A stretch of DNA of 64,000 nt from Bog-532 sp963805255. Lineage in GTDB: Bacteria > Actinomycetota > Actinomycetes > Streptosporangiales > Streptosporangiaceae. Each line of letters begins with the position of its first letter. Position 1 is the stretch's first letter. The notes beneath the pieces were generated by a model. That model was not told the origin of the DNA, did no database searches, and saw nothing but the letters and a program-made list of their open reading frames with translations. Both the position numbers and the translations under genes were made by a program. Below, piece after piece: positions 44,277 to 54,543 of this stretch. The stretch spans positions 292,805-356,804 of the forward strand of contig CAWDTK010000013.1 in NCBI GenBank assembly GCA_963805255.1, written 5' to 3'.

Positions 44277-44345
44277 CTAGGTGGAAACGGCCGGCAGGTG
44301 GTGACAGGTCACCTGCCTGGGTGTGAGCGTGCACGTGATGGACAG

Positions 44346-44582
44346 CGACCGGGCAGATGGTACCGGCTGGTTCTTCGCGGCGAGCTGGGCGAGCCGTTCG
44401 GTTTCCTGTTCGAAGGGATGCGGATGGACCGGGTGGCGGGCACGACGGTGCTGACCGGCCGCGTGATCGACCAGGTGCACTGCATGGGCTCATCCAGCGG
44501 ACCCTGGAGCTGGGCCTGGAGCTCAATCTCCATCGGGCCGGCGGACGATTCCATCCAGACGGCGGGCGATGAGGCCCGATGA
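44346..44582 (+). pseudogene. Small conserved actinobacterial protein, two frameshifts
   Basis: The pieces YRLVLRGELGEPFGFLFEGM, then RMDRVAGTTVLTGRVIDQVH in one frame, HGLIQRTLELGLEL in another and ISIGP in the first again assemble into a short protein of about 75 residues common in actinobacteria (function unknown). The slips lie near 44,480 and near 44,523. The sequence upstream of it is the palindrome where the IS1182 inserted, probably its promoter region. Confidence 0.6.
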
Positions 44583-44648
44583 GACCGGACGTCCGGCTAG
44601 CTGACCGCGGCCAGGGCCGTGGCGCGGCGGAACGGGGAGCTGGTTCAG

Positions 44649-44756
44649 ATGGCGCCGCCAAAGGGCGAGATCGTCGACACCGCTGCCTCCGGGTTGCCGC
44701 CCGCCGCGACGGCCGCGCTGGCCAGCCGATCCCGGACCGAGCGGGCCACCTCGTGA
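44649..44756 (+). CDS. Possible 35-residue leader ORF coupled to sulfatase fragment
   Basis: An ATG behind GGGGAG opens a frame MAPPKGEIVDTAASGLPPAA and ends at a TGA overlapping the GTG start of the next ORF (GTGA). The arrangement is typical for coupled genes. The product resembles no family I know and may be chance. Confidence 0.35.
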   Translation: MAPPKGEIVDTAASGLPPAATAALASRSRTERATS

Positions 44757-45010
44757 CCAGCAAGCAGCCGAACATCGTGTTCTTCTCCTGGGAGAACCTC
44801 GGCTGGGGCGAGGTCGGCTGCTACGGCGGCAGAGTGCTGCGCGGCGCGCCCACGCCACGGATCGACCAGCTGGCCGCTGATGGGCTGAAGCTGCTCACCT
44901 TCAACACCGAAGCGCGATGCACGCCCAGATGCTCGGCGGTGCTGACCGGCCGGCACCCGATCCGGTCGGGCACCCAGACCGTCCCGATCACCGGGGGCCG
45001 GATGGGCTGA
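44753..45010 (+). pseudogene. Arylsulfatase, N-terminal fragment with damaged active site
   Basis: The frame encodes 85 residues: TSKQPNIVFFSWENLGWGEV, GCYGGRVLRGAPTPRIDQLA, then RCTPRCSAVLTGRHPIRSG. In active sulfatases the formylglycine motif is C-x-P-x-R; here the Arg position reads Cys and the metal-binding Asp pair (DD in the neighbour) is replaced by EN. It ends at position 45010, where the rest of the enzyme (about 400 residues) is missing. It is about 140 bases before the full-length sulfatase and probably arose from an old tandem copy. Confidence 0.8.
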
Positions 45011-45153
45011 CGCGGAACAAGTACGTCTCCAGGGAGCGACGCCAACGCCTGCCAGCTGGCGAAGAGGATCAAGTCCGCTGAAGGCAGTTAACAACTAATG
45101 CTGAGCGCCAGAACTTGTGACTATCCGATTTGCGGCTCGAAAGGAGCCATGTT

Positions 45154-46647
45154 ATGGCAAGCGAGAAGGGGTCCCGCCCCAACATCATCCTGTTCATGTC
45201 CGACGACGTCGGCTGGGGTGACCTGGGCTGTTACGGCGGCGGTGAGAACCGCGGGGCACCCACGCCCAACCTTGACCGGCTGGCTGCCGAGGGTCTGCAG
45301 TTCATGTCCTTCTACGGCCAGCCGAGCTGCACGCCGGACCGGGCCGCGGCGATCACCGGCCGGCTCCCGATCCGCAGCGGCATGACGACGGTGGCGATGC
45401 CCGGTCGGGGCGGCGGGCTGCCGGCGGGCGAATGGACGCTCGCGAGCATCCTCAAGCAGGCCGGCTACAGCACCTGCCAGATCGGCAAGTGGCATCTGGG
45501 CGAGGCCGATTACTCGATGCCCATCGAGCACGGCTTTGACGAGATGCGCAACACGACGCTCTACCACCTGAACGCCTACACCTATACCGACCCGGCCTAC
45601 AACCCGGACTTCCCGTTCGATGACAAGGAGATGATGGCCACGTGGGGGAACATCATCGGTGCCATCGAGGGCAATGCCGGCGGGAAGTGGAAGCAAGTCG
45701 AGAAGATCGACTCCTCCAACATCCCGTTCCTCGACCAGAAGTCGGTCAAGCACGCCACGGACTACCTGGAGGCACACGCGAAGGACGAGAACCCGTTCTT
45801 TCTGTACCTGAACACGGCGAAGATGCACCAGCCGAACCTGCCCCTCCCGGACTTTGCGGGGAAGTCCATGGCCAAGAGCAAGTACCTCGATTCGCTGGTG
45901 AAGCTTGACCACCACGTGGGCGTCGTCATGGACAAGGTCCGCGAGCTGGGCATCAGAGAAGACACGCTGGTCATCTGGACGACGGACAACGGCGCATGGC
46001 AGGACGTGTACCCCGACTGCGGGTATACCCCGTTCCGGGGCACGAAGGGCACCGACTTCGAAGCGGGCAGCCGGGTTCCGGCCATCGCCTGGTGGCCCGG
46101 CACGATCGAGCCGGGCCGGCGCAACTCTGAGATCGTGGGCTGCCTGGACTTCATGGCGACATTCGCCAGCCTTGCCGGGGTCACACTGCCGGCGGAAGAC
46201 AGGGACGGCCAGCCGACGACCTTCGACAGCTTCGACCAGACCGCGGTCCTCATGGGCACCGGGCCCTCGGCGCGTGACACCTGGTACTACATGGTCGAGA
46301 CCGAGGAACTCCCCGGCGCCATCCGGGTCGGCAAGTGGAAGGCGGTGTGGAACACCCGGGATGGCTGGCGGGGCGCTGCAAGGTATACCGCTGAGGTGCC
46401 CAGGCTCTTCGATCTGTGGCAGGACCCGCAGGAACGCTACGACCTCTTCATGACGAACTGGACCGAGAAGACGTGGATGGCCGGGCCGATCGGGCAGAAG
46501 GCCATGGAGCTGCTGGCGAGCTACAAGAAGTATCCGAACCGTCCCGTCCAGACATTGGCGCTCGGGGCTCCGGAGTTCTACACCGATGACGCCATCGTCC
46601 AAGAGCAAGTAAGGAAGATCATTCACTCGATGGCCGGGGACAAGTAG
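45154..46647 (+). CDS. Arylsulfatase (type I, formylglycine-dependent)
   Basis: A 497-residue alkaline-phosphatase-fold sulfatase that should hydrolyse sulfate esters. ATG 45154 is placed behind AAGGAG; an upstream frame start at 45130 has no such site. Metal-binding Asp17-Asp18 (FMSDDVGWGDLG), Cys59 in SCTPDRAAAITGR (C-x-P-x-R), QIGKWHLGE near residue 110 and TDNGAWQDVYPD near 280 are all present. No signal peptide is visible, so it acts inside the cell or is exported otherwise. Cys59 must be converted to formylglycine; the maturase gene next door is dead, so activity depends on another enzyme such as FGE elsewhere. Slightly lower GC than its neighbours. Confidence 0.93.
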   Translation: MASEKGSRPNIILFMSDDVGWGDLGCYGGGENRGAPTPNLDRLAAEGLQFMSFYGQPSCTPDRAAAITGRLPIRSGMTTVAMPGRGGGLPAGEWTLASILKQAGYSTCQIGKWHLGEADYSMPIEHGFDEMRNTTLYHLNAYTYTDPAYNPDFPFDDKEMMATWGNIIGAIEGNAGGKWKQVEKIDSSNIPFLDQKSVKHATDYLEAHAKDENPFFLYLNTAKMHQPNLPLPDFAGKSMAKSKYLDSLVKLDHHVGVVMDKVRELGIREDTLVIWTTDNGAWQDVYPDCGYTPFRGTKGTDFEAGSRVPAIAWWPGTIEPGRRNSEIVGCLDFMATFASLAGVTLPAEDRDGQPTTFDSFDQTAVLMGTGPSARDTWYYMVETEELPGAIRVGKWKAVWNTRDGWRGAARYTAEVPRLFDLWQDPQERYDLFMTNWTEKTWMAGPIGQKAMELLASYKKYPNRPVQTLALGAPEFYTDDAIVQEQVRKIIHSMAGDK

Positions 46648-46716
46648 CCACCCTCCCGGAGTAGAGGCGGGGCCCGGGCCACGCGGCCCGACCCCGTGGG
46701 AGGAAACGTTGAAGAG

Positions 46717-46940
46717 ATGACCAGGTACCTGTCCAGCTGGAACGACGGAGTGGCGAAGTCCGGGACCCTCGAGTTCGTCCGGCCGGTGACCGAAGCGAAG
46801 CCGGGTTCGTGCTGCCGTCTGATCGGGTTGCGGCGTTTGAAACGACGGGACGATGTGGTGTGAGAAGCCGACCTACCCGCAGACCGATTTCCTGGCCATG
46901 CGCGGGTCGTGAACATGAGGGACGACTTCAAGGTGGTGTG
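46717..46940 (+). pseudogene. HAD-family hydrolase remnant
   Basis: Behind GGGAGGAAA an ATG opens MTRYLSSWNDGVAKSGTLEF, VRPVTE, typical of the start of a Streptomyces HAD-like hydrolase. After this the frame decays; in other frames CEKPTYPQTDFLAM-like text and, just before 46,940, NMRDDFKVVCDL, resembling the family C-terminus, can be read. The catalytic FDNDGT motif is destroyed and most of the middle is deleted. HAD genes stand between sulfatase and maturase in related clusters from memory. Confidence 0.55.
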
Positions 46941-46946
46941 TGACCT

Positions 46947-48345
<1,399 letters not shown>

Positions 48346-48589
48346 GCGACGATCAACCCGTATGATCAAGCGTTATACGGGCCCGAAGGTCGGGTGATCT
48401 TTGAGCACCCGAATAACGACCGGCACGGCGACCCGGACGGTCAGCGCGATCGCCTGGCGTCACGCGAGGATACCTGACTCCGCCATTACAACCGGACCCG
48501 GGGCTGGCGGCGGGCCGCCGTCGATGCGGTGCCAAGCCCTCGCGAGAAGGCACTGCCCCTGCCTGCCGCCCGGTGACATCCGCGGCAGC

Positions 48590-48900
48590 GCGGCCGAGAC
48601 GCTGGGTCTGATCGTTCCCCTCTACCTGCCGCTGTTCGCCCCCACCTATTTCATGATGGAACGGGCCTCCGGGGAGTTTCACCCAGCCGCTGACCCGCAC
48701 GGACGCCCTGTGCTTCACGGTGACCGTCTTTTCGACGGTGGGCTTCGGGGACATCGCCGCCAAGTCCGAGACCGCCCGGGTCGTGCTCATCGTCCAGATG
48801 CTCGCCGATCTCCCGGACTACGAGTGCTGCTGGGGGCTGTGCAGCGCGGCCGGGAACGACGATCGGATACAGGCGATGACCCCGGCCCGGCCGCCACATG
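48590..48900 (+). pseudogene. Two-helix potassium channel remnant
   Basis: ETLGLIVPLYLPLFAPTYFM in one frame and LTRTDALCFTVTVFSTVGFG, DIAAKSETARVVLIVQMLAD in the next form a pore-loop channel with filter TVGFGD. The end (LRVLLGAVQRGRERRSD) is in the first frame again. At least two frame changes (near 48,665 and near 48,820) and a missing start show decay. The preceding 240 bases (48,346-48,589) hold nothing recognisable. Confidence 0.72.
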
Positions 48901-48968
48901 ACGGTCTTCCCGCGCCCCAGGCCTCCCACCAGCCGGCATGGGCCTAAAGAAGACAGGGGGGCGCAAAT

Positions 48969-49888
48969 ATGTCCTCACCACCGCCGGATAAACCAGCGCA
49001 GCGTTCCGGTGCCTCAGCGCGAGAAAAAGGACGGGCGCTGCTCAGCAAGGGCAGCACGGCCATCGGCCGGGCCAAGGCCTCTCCCGTGGGTGGACCCGGC
49101 TCAACGCCGTCGATTTCATCAACAGTGCCTTCCAGTTCGCCACGTACGGCCTGCTGTGCGTCTTCCCGTTTCTGATCGTCATCACCGCAGCCACCGGACA
49201 TTCTTTTACAAAACTAATCATCACCCGGCTCGGGCTGAACCCGCAGGCCGCCAAGGACGTGAATGGGCTCATCGCGTCCGGGAGCCAGGCGGTCGCCAGC
49301 CTGACCGTGCTGGGAAGCGTGGTCCTGGTCCTGTCCGCCATCGGCATCGCCACCAACCTGCAGGGCTGGTATCAGAGGGTCTACGACCAGCGGCCGCGGC
49401 CAGGTGACCGGATGCGCCCGCTCGTCAGCCGCCTGGCCTGGGTGACCGGGCTCCTGGTCAGCCTGTGGCTGCGGGTAGAGGTCGGGCAGCAGGTCGGTCC
49501 CGCCGGGCATCACGTGCTCATCTTCGCCGCCCTATTCGTTATCGACGTTCTTTTCTGGTGGTGGACCGCGCACATCCTGCTGCTCGGCAGGGTCAGCTGG
49601 CGGGCACTGTTTCCGGCCGGCCTGGCCACCGCGCTCTGCGATGCGGGCCTGGGTGTGTACTCCTCTATCGCCTTCTCCAAATCGATCATCCACGACGACA
49701 ATCGCTGCGGCCCCGTCGGCGTGGTCATGGTCCTGGTGACGTACTTCATCGCGATCGGAGTGGTCATCCACCTCGGCGCCGTTCTCGGCCGCATGTGGAA
49801 CGAACGTCACCCCGCCGCCGATAAACCACCCGCGTCACCCCGGAGTGAGCTGCCTGAGCCGCCCGGGAAGACCGGACCGATCAGATAG
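48969..49888 (+). pseudogene. YihY/BrkB-family membrane protein, probable N-terminal frameshift
   Basis: The main frame (from about 49,085) encodes six hydrophobic segments of the YihY family, including NAVDFINSAFQFATYGLLCV, FPFLIVITAATGHSFTKLII, ATNLQGWYQRVYDQRP and HDDNRCGPVGVVMVLVTYFI. The likely N-terminus (MSSPPPDKPAQRSGASAREK, GRALLSKGSTAIGRAK) is in another frame, starting at ATG 48969 behind GGGG. The slip is near 49,075-49,090 and equals one missing base. A shorter product from the in-frame ATG at 49259 would lack two helices. Function of YihY proteins is not settled; some are linked to virulence or RNase BN misnaming. Confidence 0.72.
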
Positions 49889-49897
49889 GACCCGCTC

Positions 49898-50406
49898 ATG
49901 TCCGTGCCGGACCGAGCAGGCCGCGAGGGCCGCGTCGGCCCCTTCATGACCTTCGTCGAGCGCGTGCACCCGGACGGTGTGGCCGCCCGCTGGGATTCCC
50001 GCCGCCGCCGCAAGCACCCCCCGGGCGCCCCGGCCACCGGCTCGACGTGGTGGGCCCCCCGGGCCCGGGGATGGTGGATCGCGGTCCTGTTCGCCGCCGG
50101 ATCATTGCTGTTCGCCCTGGGCGCGGTCCCCGCCTTTGCCGGCGCCGCCGGGGCCCGCTGGGACGCGGTGACCTTTTTATCGGCTCGCTGTTCTTCACCG
50201 CGGCCGGGTTCCTGGCCTACCGGGAAGCCGTGGACGAACGCACCGAGAAGGCTAGCCTCGCAGTAACGACACCGATGCTAGCGGCGCCTGAATCAGTAGC
50301 CGCCGTGCTTCGTGCCACCGGCCGGACGCCATCCTGGCGAGGCTGGGCATTCGGCGGCAGTAGACGGAACTGGCCGGCAAGGCTGGGAAGGAGCATCTGG
50401 CGATGA
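49898..50406 (+). pseudogene. YrhK-like membrane protein, frameshifted
   Basis: The first frame gives VPDRAGREGRVGPFMTFVER, then WWIAVLFAAGSLLFALGAVP and DAVTF; the next frame continues with IGSLFFTAAGFLAYREAVDE. The slip is in a short T run near 50,175 and equals one missing C. Two or three membrane helices are visible, as in YrhK-domain proteins. It follows YihY by ten bases, so they were probably one operon. Confidence 0.68.
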
Positions 50407-51088
50407 TGGCTGAACCGCCTCAGCGCCCGGTCACCGAAGCAGTCCGCTGCCTCGAGGTGCGCTGGATCTTCCCGGGCCAGATGGAGGCCGCAGTGGTTCG
50501 GTGGTTCGGGCGGTTCCCGGCCGCGGTGGAGTCACGCGAGGACACCTACCTCCTCGATCTGCACTTGCCCGGGCTGTCGGTGAAGGTCCGCGGGGCGGCG
50601 CATCGGAGGTCAAGATGAACCGGGGCAGCCCGGGGATCCTGGAGGTGGCGGGCCGCGCCCGCGGGCACCTGGAGTCCTGGCAGAAGTGGTCCTTTCCCTT
50701 CAGCCCGCCCCGCCCCGACAGCGGCGACCCCCGCGGACGGAGGCCGGTGCGCAAGAGGCGGCGCATCAGCCGGTTCTGGCTGGCCAGCGGGCAGATCGCG
50801 GCGCTGGGACCGCAGCCGCGGTGCGAGCTGGAACTCACCGCCACAGCGACCAGCCGTGGCCATTCGTCCCGGAACGTCGCAGCAAGAGTTTTCTCCACCT
50901 CCGGCTTCATCAGGTGTCTCCGGAGAAGGTCCTGCGTTGATGAGAGGCAGAACGGCGACGTCACAGCCACCGAGCTGACTCCAGTGGCGGGCGAGACGTC
51001 TCGCCGCAGCCTCGCCGGTGGCACGCACGACAAGGCAGGCGCATGGCTGCGAGGCCTCCTCACCCGGCACCGCGAAAGCGCGAAGTAG
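50403..51088 (+). pseudogene. Conserved hypothetical protein, decayed
   Basis: The first part reads CLEVRWIFPGQMEAAVVRWF, GRFPAAVESREDTYLLDLHL, PGLSVKVRG; the next frame continues with NRGSPGILEVAGRARGHLES, WQKWSFPF and RKRRRISRFWLASGQI. Similar proteins of about 200 residues occur in actinomycetes beside membrane-protein genes; their role is unknown. The frame changes near 50,600 and again after 50,830. The stretch 51,089-51,326 that follows has no gene. Confidence 0.6.
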
Positions 51089-51326
51089 CCCCCACCGGCT
51101 CAGCAGGCCACGCCACTCCGCCAGTACGACCAGGCTCCGGCTGGTCCCGGCGGGGGACAGCTCCGCCGGCTGCTGCCTACGTCCCGCGACCAGAGGAACT
51201 CACTCATCCCATCGGGACTATTTCGCGGACCTCAACAGACCCCCGATGAGAAGCAACTGGAGGGCGACGTCGGCATGGCCGAAGAAGCGAGGGGCGCTTG
51301 ACCTGACGGCCGCTGGTCGACGCTGC

Positions 51327-51866
51327 TTACCGTGATAGGACGCTATGGCCGGTCTGTCCGTGGACGTGCCGGAACTCGGTGGAGGTCCCGCCGATCAGTT
51401 TGCTCAGGTTGCGGAGCGCCAGCCTGCCCAGGATCACGATGCCTGGTGAGACCAGAGTCCGGCGCAGCGCCCCGTCGACACAGAAGTACTCCCTGAACAG
51501 GAAGGTGCCACCACCGCCGGTCGCGGCCTGCACGCCCATGAACCCCACGTAGTCCCGCAGCGGCCAGTGCTTCCCCTCGGTCGTATAGGCGTAGCAGCGC
51601 GGCGGGTCCCAGTAGACGACCTCCTCCCGGATGCTCACGCCGCCACGGAACGCCAGCACGCGGGCCGTTCCGGCCATGCTCTGAGCAGGTGGCAGCGGCT
51701 TGGGATGCGAGACCTGGACCGTCTTGAGCAGCGGGACCCAGTCGGTCATCGCCGCGTGGTCCGTGATCCGGTCGAACACAGGATCGGGCGATCCGGGGAA
51801 CCGGATCATACCTTGGGTCTGGAGCGGTGCGGCGGTGAAGCGACCAGGATCGAATCCGCCCGTCAT
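51327..51866 (-). CDS. SRPBCC-family protein
   Basis: A 179-residue protein of the START/Bet v 1-like fold that binds hydrophobic ligands. GMIRFPGSPDPVFDRITDHA, then MTDWVPLLKTVQVSHP and REEVVYWDPPRCYAYTTEGK are typical of the polyketide cyclase/SRPBCC group. Its ATG overlaps the stop of the SHOCT-like gene (ATGA). It is one of the few apparently whole genes of this region. Ligand unknown. Confidence 0.82.
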   Translation of the reverse strand: MTGGFDPGRFTAAPLQTQGMIRFPGSPDPVFDRITDHAAMTDWVPLLKTVQVSHPKPLPPAQSMAGTARVLAFRGGVSIREEVVYWDPPRCYAYTTEGKHWPLRDYVGFMGVQAATGGGGTFLFREYFCVDGALRRTLVSPGIVILGRLALRNLSKLIGGTSTEFRHVHGQTGHSVLSR

Positions 51867-52094
51867 CCGTTCAGCTCCGGGATGCTGACGCCGATCATGT
51901 GGCTCAACCGCTCGATCAGTGGATCAAGGTTAAATTCGCCGGCGACCCACCCGAGGTGTGACGGCCGCGGCGACCACGGCGGTCTTCGCGACCGGCGCGG
52001 GGCCAGGTGTGACGGCGGCCGCCACCACGGCGGTCTTCGCGACCGGCGCGCCGATGACGCCGACTCTGCCAACGCGTGATGGTCTGAGTGGCAT
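51863..52094 (-). pseudogene. Small SHOCT-neighbour protein with internal duplication and frameshift
   Basis: From ATG 52094, three bases after the DUF6325 stop, the frame reads MPLRPSRVGRVGVIGAPVAK, TAVVAAAVTPGPAP, then the same VAKTAVVAAAVTP again. The end GEFNLDPLIERLSHMIGVSI (stop 51863) is in another frame. Genes next to DUF6325 usually encode a short Ala-rich stretch and a C-terminal SHOCT-like helix; this seems to be such a gene, damaged by a 51-base duplication and a slip near 51,955. Confidence 0.55.
51955..52053 (-). repeat. 51-bp tandem duplication
   Basis: Two copies of a 51-base unit (starting GGTGTGACGGC at 51955 and 52006) encode VAKTAVVAAAVTPGPAP twice. The unit is a multiple of three. 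Confidence 0.85.
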
Positions 52095-52096
52095 TG

Positions 52097-52561
52097 TCAG
52101 TCTCCCACGGTCGCGGTTGCTTGGTCGGCCTCGATCGAGGCGATGATCGCCTGGATGGGAATCCGCCCGTCGGCGATCAGCTGGCCGCCCGAATGCCGCA
52201 CCGCTGATGCGAAGGGCGCCGCCCAAAGGTTCTCCCAGATGAGCACCCCGGCAGTGCTTCCCGGCTCCATTGCAGCTGCGAGATGGCCGACATCCTCCGC
52301 GGCCAGCAGTTCCCCGAGTTCGGCCTCGATCACCTGCAGCTCTCCGAGCTCATCGACGTCGGAGAGCTCTGTCGCCTCGACGGTACCGTCCGCGTCCTTG
52401 GTGAGAATCAGGACATCGATCACCCGGATAGTGCGGGAGTCGACCAATGCTCGCAGCTCTGCCGCCATCTCACCGGTGAAGCTGCTCGCTCCCGCCGGGA
52501 ACTCCACGACGATGTAGTCGACGGGACCTAGTTCATCCAGGGATACCTCGGTCATCATCAT
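52097..52561 (-). CDS. DUF6325 family protein
   Basis: A 154-residue acidic protein: LGPVDYIVVEFPAGASSFTG, EMAAELRALVDSRTIRVIDV, LILTKDADGTVEATELSDVD and AGVLIWENLWAAPFASAVRH. This is the DUF6325 (formerly DUF1269-like) family, which often precedes a SHOCT protein gene in actinobacteria. Function unknown. It heads a three-gene minus-strand operon with the SHOCT-like and SRPBCC genes. Any of three consecutive ATG codons could be the start. Confidence 0.8.
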   Translation of the reverse strand: MMMTEVSLDELGPVDYIVVEFPAGASSFTGEMAAELRALVDSRTIRVIDVLILTKDADGTVEATELSDVDELGELQVIEAELGELLAAEDVGHLAAAMEPGSTAGVLIWENLWAAPFASAVRHSGGQLIADGRIPIQAIIASIEADQATATVGD

Positions 52562-52880
52562 TCCGTTCGTTGGCCCGAGCTGAGCTGTCGCGACGCGGAA
52601 GTCTTGTCGGCCTCCCTTACCCTAGACGAACCGCCGTCCCCGGCCACGTCACCCGCAGGGGGTGAGCGCCGGGGGCGGCGGCGCCGGAGCGGGTTCGGCC
52701 GCCATGGGCGCCCAGTGCAAGCCGGGTATGAACAGATGACCGTGACCTTGACCGCGGTCTGGGTCACGAGTGAGGCCGTCTTATGCCCGGCGTGGCAGCG
52801 GTTGTGTCCAGGCGCATGAGCGGATTATCGGCTCGTGGCTGCCGCCGGGTCCGAAACCCTGACACCTGCCAGGCCGGCGT
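52562..52880. other. Divergent intergenic region, no gene
   Basis: It lies between the DUF6325 operon and the channel gene on opposite strands. Short open frames lack ribosome sites and family-like sequence. It should hold the two promoters. No clear operator is visible. Confidence 0.5.
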
Positions 52881-53618
52881 TGGGCCGAGCGGGCTCAGCG
52901 GCCACTCGACCTGCTTGCCGTCGTGTTCCTGGTCAACATGGTCCTGATCTGGAGCTTCCCGGACGGGCCGCCGACGTTCCTGCGCGCCCTGGACGTGATC
53001 GCCTGGATCGTGTGGGCCAGTTTCGCGGTCGACTACATCGCGCGGCTGCTGCTGTCGGGGAACAAGGGCGGGTTCGTCCGCACCCGCAAGCTGGACCTGC
53101 TCATGGTCCTGCTGCCGATGCTGCGGCTGCTGCGCATCTTCCTGCTCCTGCGCCGCAGCCTGGCGTCGGTGAGCACGGAGAAGATCGCCGGGTCGATCGT
53201 GAGCATCGTGATCGCCGTCGTGGTGGTCAGCGCCATTTTCATGTGGCGCGTGGAGTACGACGCTCCGGGGGCCACGATCACCACCTTTCGTGCCGCGATG
53301 TGGTGGGCCGTGGTGACCACGACCACCGTCGGGTACGGTGACTACACGCCGGTCACGGCGGTAGGCCGGGGGATCGCGGTCGTCCTCATGATCGTGGGTA
53401 TCGGGCTTATCTGAACGGTGAGCGCCACGGTAGCCGCGTGGTTCGTCACCCGGTCGGCCCAGGGCGCCTCTGAGCCCGCCGGGGTCACCAGCGATGCCGC
53501 CGAACCTGACGGCAGCGTGGATGCCGGCTCGGCTGCCATCTTGCTGGCCCTGTGCGTGCCGAAAATCTCGTCCACGGCTCTGACCAGCGGAGTTGCTCTC
53601 CCTGCCGTCCGGCCGTGA
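52881..53618 (+). pseudogene. Voltage-gated-type potassium channel, in-frame TGA
   Basis: The frame encodes WAERAQRPLDLLAVVFLVNM, a charged S4-like helix (LPMLRLLRIFLLLRRSLASV) and the pore AAMWWAVVTTTTVGYGDYTP. After VLMIVGIGLI a TGA (53412-53414) replaces the Gly expected in IGLIGTVSA; the same frame continues TVSATVAAWFVTRSAQGASE to a stop at 53618. The N-terminus is also unclear: no start codon with a ribosome site is seen, only GTG 52923. The product without the last helix would probably be non-functional. Confidence 0.75.
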
Positions 53619-53630
53619 TGATCATCGATC

Positions 53631-54069
53631 ATGTGCCTGCGGTTTATGTTCCTCCTGACCACGCGGCTCGCTGCGTGGCTGCGGCTCGCCCGGCGTGAGG
53701 AGACATGGAAGACCGCAGAGATCTTGATCCTGCGCCATCAGCTCGCCGTCCTGCAGCGGCAGCAGCCGCGCCGCCCTCCGGATCGTGCTGTGCAACGTCC
53801 AGACGCCTCGCATGAACGCGATCATCGAACGCTGGATCGGGGGATGTCGGCGCGAGCTCCTGGACCGCACCCTTGTCTGGAACCAGGCCCATCTGCGGCG
53901 GATCTTGCGCGCGTACGAGATCCACCACAATCAGCACCGGCCGCACCGCTCCCTGGACGCAGCCGCGCCGCTGAAACCCCTACCCGAACCGGTTGATCTT
54001 GACCAGTACCGCGTCCGGAGGCAGACTCACACCGGTTGCCTGATCAACGAATACCGCCTGGTCGCATGA
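53631..54069 (+). pseudogene. Integrase-core transposase remnant with central deletion
   Basis: The N-terminal piece RFMFLLTTRLAAWLRLARRE, TAEILILRHQLAVLQRQQP and the C-terminal piece MNAIIERWIGGCRRELLDRT, NQHRPHRSLDAAAPLKPLPE, LINEYRLVA belong to an IS3/IS481-like transposase related to that at 38495. About 600 bases with two of three catalytic residues are missing, and the two parts are in different frames. Confidence 0.82.
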
Positions 54070-54207
54070 CGTGGACGAGGTTTTCGGCACGCACAGGCGC
54101 AAGCCGATGAGCTGCACGACCGTGGCTTGGCTTTTAGGCAAGCCGTTGGGCTGGTAGTAACAAGGGTGTTGTTCCAGACTGTTGTCCGACGACCAGGGGA
54201 ACGGGTC

Positions 54208-54543
54208 ATGACTGATTACATACAGGCACTGACCACTGTGGACAGCGCTGAGAAAGCGGAGCGTCTGGGCCGTAGTGTAGTCGGCGCAAGACTTGCGGCA
54301 TGTGTGCAGATTGTTGGACCGATCAGGTCACTGTACTGGTGGCACGGCAAGCTAGAAGATGCTCAAGAGTGGCAGCTGTACATGAAGACAACCACTGAGC
54401 GTCTGCCTGCCCTTGAACGGGACATCAAAGCGAACCACAGTTACGAGACGCCCGAGATTATCGCTACCTCAATCCCTTGGGGAAGTGCAGAGTACCTCGG
54501 CTGGGTCAGCGAGGAGACGAAGCAAACTGACGCTTCGTCATAG
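54208..54543 (+). CDS. cutA: Divalent-cation tolerance protein CutA
   Basis: A 111-residue trimeric protein of the CutA1 family, from ATG 54208. Hallmarks are AERLGRSVVGARLAACVQIV, RSLYWWHGKLEDAQEWQLYM, KTTTERLPALERDIKANHSY and ETPEIIATSIPWGSAEYLGW. The family was linked to copper tolerance, though the real role is unclear. It is less GC-rich than neighbours, suggesting separate origin. Its 3' end overlaps the convergent TPR fragment by about 38 bases. Confidence 0.9.
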   Translation: MTDYIQALTTVDSAEKAERLGRSVVGARLAACVQIVGPIRSLYWWHGKLEDAQEWQLYMKTTTERLPALERDIKANHSYETPEIIATSIPWGSAEYLGWVSEETKQTDASS

